DNA of 18,323 nt from JAWXCM01 sp034408745 (GTDB taxonomy: Bacteria > Acidobacteriota > Terriglobia > Bryobacterales > Bryobacteraceae): NCBI GenBank assembly GCA_034408745.1, contig JAWXCM010000246.1, positions 1 to 18,323 on the forward strand, written 5' to 3'. Position 1 is the stretch's first letter, and every line of letters starts with the position of its first letter. Below are positions 15,161 through 18,323 of the stretch, in pieces. Made by a program: the position numbers and the translations under genes. The notes beneath the pieces are model-generated. The model saw only the letters and a program-made list of their open reading frames with translations. It had not been told where the DNA came from and did no database searches.

Positions 15161-15583
15161 ATGACCGGAACAAGCCACGAACGCGACCTGCAGGCATGGG
15201 CTTTCGAGCAGGCCCGAAGGTTACGCGCGGGTGAGTCTGTCGATGCCGAGCATATTGCAGCGGAGCTGGAAACGTTGGGACGTGCGGAACGGAACAACCT
15301 GGCGAACCGGCTCGCGGTGCTGATCCAGCACTTGCTGAAGTGCGAATACCAGCCCGGCAAGCATACCCGGAACTGGGACGCCACGGTCAGGGAACAGCGA
15401 AAGCGGGTCAATCGTCCGCTGCACCAGAACCCCAGTCTGCGGTCGCAGCTCGACGAACTGATCGCCGACGCCTGGGATACCGCGGTGACTTTTGCCAGCG
15501 TGGAGACCGGGATAATCGAAGAAGATTTCCCCGCTGCGTGTACCTATTCCGTAGAATTTCTGCTCGAAGGGACAGACCGATAA
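15161..15583 (+). CDS. DUF29 family protein
   Basis: Small soluble protein of 140 residues from this start. It fits the DUF29 family: an N-terminal D-L-Q-A-W segment, then HIAAELETLGRAERNNLANR with LAVLIQHLLKCEYQPGK, then TVREQRKRVNRPLHQNPSLR and a C-terminal FPAACTYSVEFLL. These are the three conserved blocks of DUF29 in order, so the protein seems complete. The family function is unknown; members are common in cyanobacteria, proteobacteria and Acidobacteria. The ATG at 15161 was preferred because MTGTSHERDLQAW matches the family N-terminus; an ATG at 15134 would add nine residues. Neither has a strong ribosome binding site. The following 138-bp gap (15584-15721) shows nothing convincing. 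Confidence 0.78.
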   Translation: MTGTSHERDLQAWAFEQARRLRAGESVDAEHIAAELETLGRAERNNLANRLAVLIQHLLKCEYQPGKHTRNWDATVREQRKRVNRPLHQNPSLRSQLDELIADAWDTAVTFASVETGIIEEDFPAACTYSVEFLLEGTDR

Positions 15584-15721
15584 CGTTCGCCGTCGTCGCC
15601 GCATCGCCGGGAATGTTTCAGTAATAATCCGCAGCTCATTCGGCTCCTCCGCCAGCGCCTGTTCCTTCTGCTTCTCGTCGCCTTTCTGCGTGTCGCCACT
15701 CATACCCACTATCATGACTAC

Positions 15722-17647
15722 ATGCAGCGGAGCCGCCTCCTTCTCGTCCTCTGCACCTGCTCTGCAGGTCTCATCATCACCGCTGCGCGCCTCCTGCCGC
15801 AGCAGCCCCCCACCCTCTCCCAGCAAACCCCGCTCACCCAGGCGCAGCGCGAAGAGCGGGCCCGTGAGCGCGAACAACAGCGCGACCGCGAACGCACCCT
15901 CCGTACCGCCGTCCGAGGTCTGCGCGGAGCCGTTTCCGCCGGTAGCGACCCCTCCGCTGAAGCCGGCATGCGTATGCTCCACAAAGGCGGCAATGCGGTC
16001 GACGCGGGCGTCGCTGCCGTCTTCGGCGCCGCCGTGTTCGAAGTCGGCCACGTGGGCATGGGGGGCGAAGCGCCCATCCTGATCCGCACCAAAGATGGCA
16101 CGGTGATGTCGCTGGCCGGTATTGGCACTATGCCGAAACTCGCGACCGCCGAGTTGTTCCGCACCCGGCGCCTCCTCGCCGGAGAAATCCAGCAGGTCGA
16201 CCCAGGCGGCCTCAAGGGCATGATCCCGGTCACAGGGCTGATGCCCGCGCTGGTTCCCGGCACTGTCGAAGCCTGCCTCGTGGCCCTCCGCGAGTACGGC
16301 AGCATGTCCTTCGCCGAAGTGATTCAGCCTTCGCTCGAAATGGCGCAGGCGGTTGCCCTCGACGAACAGCGCGCTGGTTCCATCGCCGTTTACGCCCGCT
16401 TCTTCGAACTCTGGCCAACCTCGAAAGCCCACTTCTACCCCGATGGCCGGCCCCTCATGCCCGGCGAGATCTGGGAGCGCCCCGACCTCACCCGCACGCT
16501 CCAGTCGATGATCGCCGCCGAGAAATCCGTCCTCGCCGCGAATGGAAGCCGGATCGCCGCCATCGACGCCGTCCGCGACCTCTTCTACCGCGGTGAGATC
16601 GCCCGTAAAATCGACGCCTTCGTCCGCCGCAGCGACGGCCTGCTCCGCTATGAAGACATGGCCGCCTTCCGCGTCACGCCCGAAGAAGCCACCTGCGTGG
16701 ACTACCGCGGCTATCGCGTCTGCAAGCCCGGCTTCTGGAGCCAGGGTCCGGTAATGCTGCAGGCCCTCAACATCCTGAAAGGGCTGCCGCTCCACAGCCT
16801 CGGCCACAACTCCCCTGAGTACATACACCAGATTGTGGAGGCACTCAAGCTCGCCTACGCCGACCGCGACGCTTATTACGGCGACCCGCGCATGGTCAAG
16901 GTCCCGATGACGGAACTGCTCTCCGACGCCTACGCCGCCTCTCGCCGGCCGCTGATTGGCGCTCGCGCCTCCTACGATTTCCGCCCCGGCGCGGCCGGCT
17001 CCAAAGGCCCCATGCACCCGGCCAACATGGAAATCGCGCGTCTCAAAATTGACGACAAGCTGATGGCCCGCGACACCACCGGCATCAACGTCATCGATAA
17101 GGACGGCATGATGTTCTCCGCCGCGCCGTCGGGCGCCTGGCTGCCCCCCGTTATCGCCGGAGACACCGGAATCCCGCTCACGCAGCGAGCCCAGAGCTTC
17201 CTGCTCATCCCCGGCCATCCCAACGAACTCGCCCCAGGCAAGCGGCCCCGAGTCACGCTCAGCCCCGTTCTCATCACGCATGAGGGCAAGCCATTCCTAA
17301 CCATCGCGACACCTGGCGGTGACAACCAGGATCAGGCTCTCATCCAGATCCTGCTCAATGTGGTGGAGTTCGGCATGGACGCACAGCGCGCCATTGAGGT
17401 CCCGCGCTTCCAGACGCGCCACCTGGTCTCCAGCTTTGACAACCACGCCATGAACCCCGGCGACCTGCTGCTGGACGAGCGCATTCCGCCCTCGGTCTAC
17501 ACCGAACTCACCGCGCGCGGGCACCGCACCAGCCACCGCTCGCGCTGGAACAGCGGAGCCAATCCCGTCGCCATCCGCGTCCTGCCGAACGGAGTAATCG
17601 AGGCTGGCGCCGACCCCTATGGCGGACGGGTCGCTTCGGCGTGGTAG
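15722..17647 (+). CDS. gamma-glutamyltransferase family protein
   Basis: Periplasmic N-terminal-nucleophile hydrolase of 641 residues related to gamma-glutamyltranspeptidase, which processes glutathione and gamma-glutamyl compounds. A hydrophobic N-terminus (about 5-25) is followed by a Gln/Glu/Arg-rich stretch at 27-60 that looks like a charged linker. GAVSAGSDPSAEAGMRMLHKGGNAVDAG is the family N-terminal signature. The autocleavage nucleophile should be Thr452 in RDTTGINVIDKDG; family members usually have TTH here, so the glycine is a variation. The small-subunit part has RPRVTLSPVLI and ATPGGDNQDQALIQ. Some subfamilies act on substrates other than glutathione, such as acylases and oxamate-type hydrolases, so specificity is open. 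Its stop overlaps the next gene by 7 nt. Confidence 0.88.
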   Translation: MQRSRLLLVLCTCSAGLIITAARLLPQQPPTLSQQTPLTQAQREERAREREQQRDRERTLRTAVRGLRGAVSAGSDPSAEAGMRMLHKGGNAVDAGVAAVFGAAVFEVGHVGMGGEAPILIRTKDGTVMSLAGIGTMPKLATAELFRTRRLLAGEIQQVDPGGLKGMIPVTGLMPALVPGTVEACLVALREYGSMSFAEVIQPSLEMAQAVALDEQRAGSIAVYARFFELWPTSKAHFYPDGRPLMPGEIWERPDLTRTLQSMIAAEKSVLAANGSRIAAIDAVRDLFYRGEIARKIDAFVRRSDGLLRYEDMAAFRVTPEEATCVDYRGYRVCKPGFWSQGPVMLQALNILKGLPLHSLGHNSPEYIHQIVEALKLAYADRDAYYGDPRMVKVPMTELLSDAYAASRRPLIGARASYDFRPGAAGSKGPMHPANMEIARLKIDDKLMARDTTGINVIDKDGMMFSAAPSGAWLPPVIAGDTGIPLTQRAQSFLLIPGHPNELAPGKRPRVTLSPVLITHEGKPFLTIATPGGDNQDQALIQILLNVVEFGMDAQRAIEVPRFQTRHLVSSFDNHAMNPGDLLLDERIPPSVYTELTARGHRTSHRSRWNSGANPVAIRVLPNGVIEAGADPYGGRVASAW

Positions 17648-18323
17648 CAGCTCTCGAAGCCGTCGCTTCGATGGCCGCCGCCGGATGGGTCTACCTCGCC
17701 ATTGGCAACGGCATGTTCTGGCGAGCCCGGCCCGCCGTTCTGCCCTCCGCCCGCCCCACACGTAAGTACCTGACCGTTGCCGTCATCCCCGCGCGCGACG
17801 AAGCGCCCACCATCGGCCTCACCGTCGAATCGCTCAGGCACCAGGCGGCCGAGGTGATCGTGGTCGACGACAACAGCTCGGACGATACCGCGCAGATCGC
17901 CGCGCAGGCCGGAGCCACCGTCGTACACGGACTCCCCCTTGCTCCCGGCTGGACCGGCAAGCTCTGGGCCCTCAGCCAGGGCATCGACCGCGCCCTCGCC
18001 TCCAGCCCCGACTTCCTTCTGTTCACCGACGCCGACATCGTCCACGCGCCCGACAGCATCGCCAGCCTCACCGCTAAAGCCGAGGCCGAGTCGCGAGATC
18101 TGGTCTCGGTGATGGTCCGCCTGCGTTGCGAATCGACAGCGGAGCGCCTGCTCATTCCGGCCTTCGTGTTCTTCTTTTTCCAGATCTACCCGCCCGCCTG
18201 GACCGCCGACCCGAATCGACGCACGGCCGGGGCGGCTGGAGGCTGCGTGCTGATTCGACCCGAAGCGCTCGCCAAAGTGGGGGGTATGGCCGCCATCCGC
18301 GACGCCCTGATTGACGACTGTAC
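17641..18323 (+). CDS. hpnB: HpnB-like hopanoid-associated family 2 glycosyltransferase (3' end cut by window)
   Basis: Partial glycosyltransferase, 227 residues visible. A GT-A fold begins with VAVIPARDEAPTIG (about 46-59). VVDDNSSDDT (74-83) is the nucleotide-binding aspartate motif and FTDADIVHAPD (128-138) carries the DxD-like metal site. PLAPGWTGKLWALSQG, RLRCESTAERLLIPAFVF and the ending AAIRDALIDDC are characteristic of the HpnB group found in hopene biosynthesis clusters. The hydrophobic run near 170-188 suggests membrane association. The GTG at 17641 overlaps the end of the upstream gene by 7 nt; an ATG at 17671 is an alternative. No other hopanoid genes are visible in the window, so the pathway link depends on family identity and on sequence to the right. 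Confidence 0.82.
   Translation, partial: MVAALEAVASMAAAGWVYLAIGNGMFWRARPAVLPSARPTRKYLTVAVIPARDEAPTIGLTVESLRHQAAEVIVVDDNSSDDTAQIAAQAGATVVHGLPLAPGWTGKLWALSQGIDRALASSPDFLLFTDADIVHAPDSIASLTAKAEAESRDLVSVMVRLRCESTAERLLIPAFVFFFFQIYPPAWTADPNRRTAGAAGGCVLIRPEALAKVGGMAAIRDALIDDC

Noticed and set aside
15560..15703. Possible small minus-strand protein beginning MSGDTQKGDEKQKEQ, divergent from the gamma-glutamyltransferase gene
   Set aside because: The first 35 residues look protein-like, but the frame runs on antisense into DUF29, there is no clear ribosome binding site and no recognised family.
15221..17281. 686-residue open frame on the minus strand opposite the gamma-glutamyltransferase and DUF29 genes
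   Set aside because: It is antisense to two well-supported genes, is rich in Gly/Ala/Glu/His without any known motif, and reflects high GC at codon positions.

Overview
The window looks like a piece of a high-GC Acidobacteriota chromosome, probably of the Solibacter/Bryobacterales type. This is an inference from gene content: a Tat-exported Gfo/Idh/MocA dehydrogenase, a LytS-type kinase, a GH15 glucan hydrolase, an HpnB-like hopanoid glycosyltransferase, a DUF29 protein and many serine-hydrolase-like genes. No rRNA, tRNA, CRISPR array or intact insertion sequence was recognised. The first and last genes run off the ends of the window.

Layout. 1-3069 (minus strand): a tightly packed set of a LytS-family histidine kinase (broken by one frameshift), a SAM methyltransferase and a Tat-signal oxidoreductase. 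3106-6263 (plus): ribA, wrbA, an O-antigen-ligase-like membrane protein and a short-chain dehydrogenase, followed by a badly damaged beta-lactamase-family serine hydrolase (6244-7127). 7135-10952: three intact plus-strand genes (outer-membrane porin, small PstS-like periplasmic protein, chemoreceptor) flanked by a ParE-like toxin remnant on the left and a ParD-like antitoxin remnant on the right. Both remnants lie on the minus strand, in the order expected if the three genes had landed inside one parDE operon. 11007-14459: a GH15 hydrolase and an acyl-CoA synthetase, divergently transcribed from a 51-bp spacer that holds two palindromes. 14456-15583: a 5'-3' exonuclease-like gene that has lost its catalytic segment, then a DUF29 protein. 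15722-18323: a gamma-glutamyltransferase-family protein overlapping an HpnB-type glycosyltransferase.

How the parts work together. RibA makes the first riboflavin intermediate and WrbA is an FMN enzyme, so these neighbours share flavin. The ligase, dehydrogenase and HpnB genes point to envelope glycan and lipid work. The porin, periplasmic binding-like protein and chemoreceptor form a plausible uptake-and-sensing set from outer membrane to inner membrane.

The most notable property of the window is the number of broken genes: kinase, serine hydrolase, ParE, ParD and exonuclease. The single-base kinase lesion could be a sequencing error. The others carry several lesions, including apparent losses of tens of codons, and look like real decay. 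The strongest candidate for an unrecognised arrangement is the porin/PstS-like/chemoreceptor cassette sitting between the two halves of a toxin-antitoxin locus.
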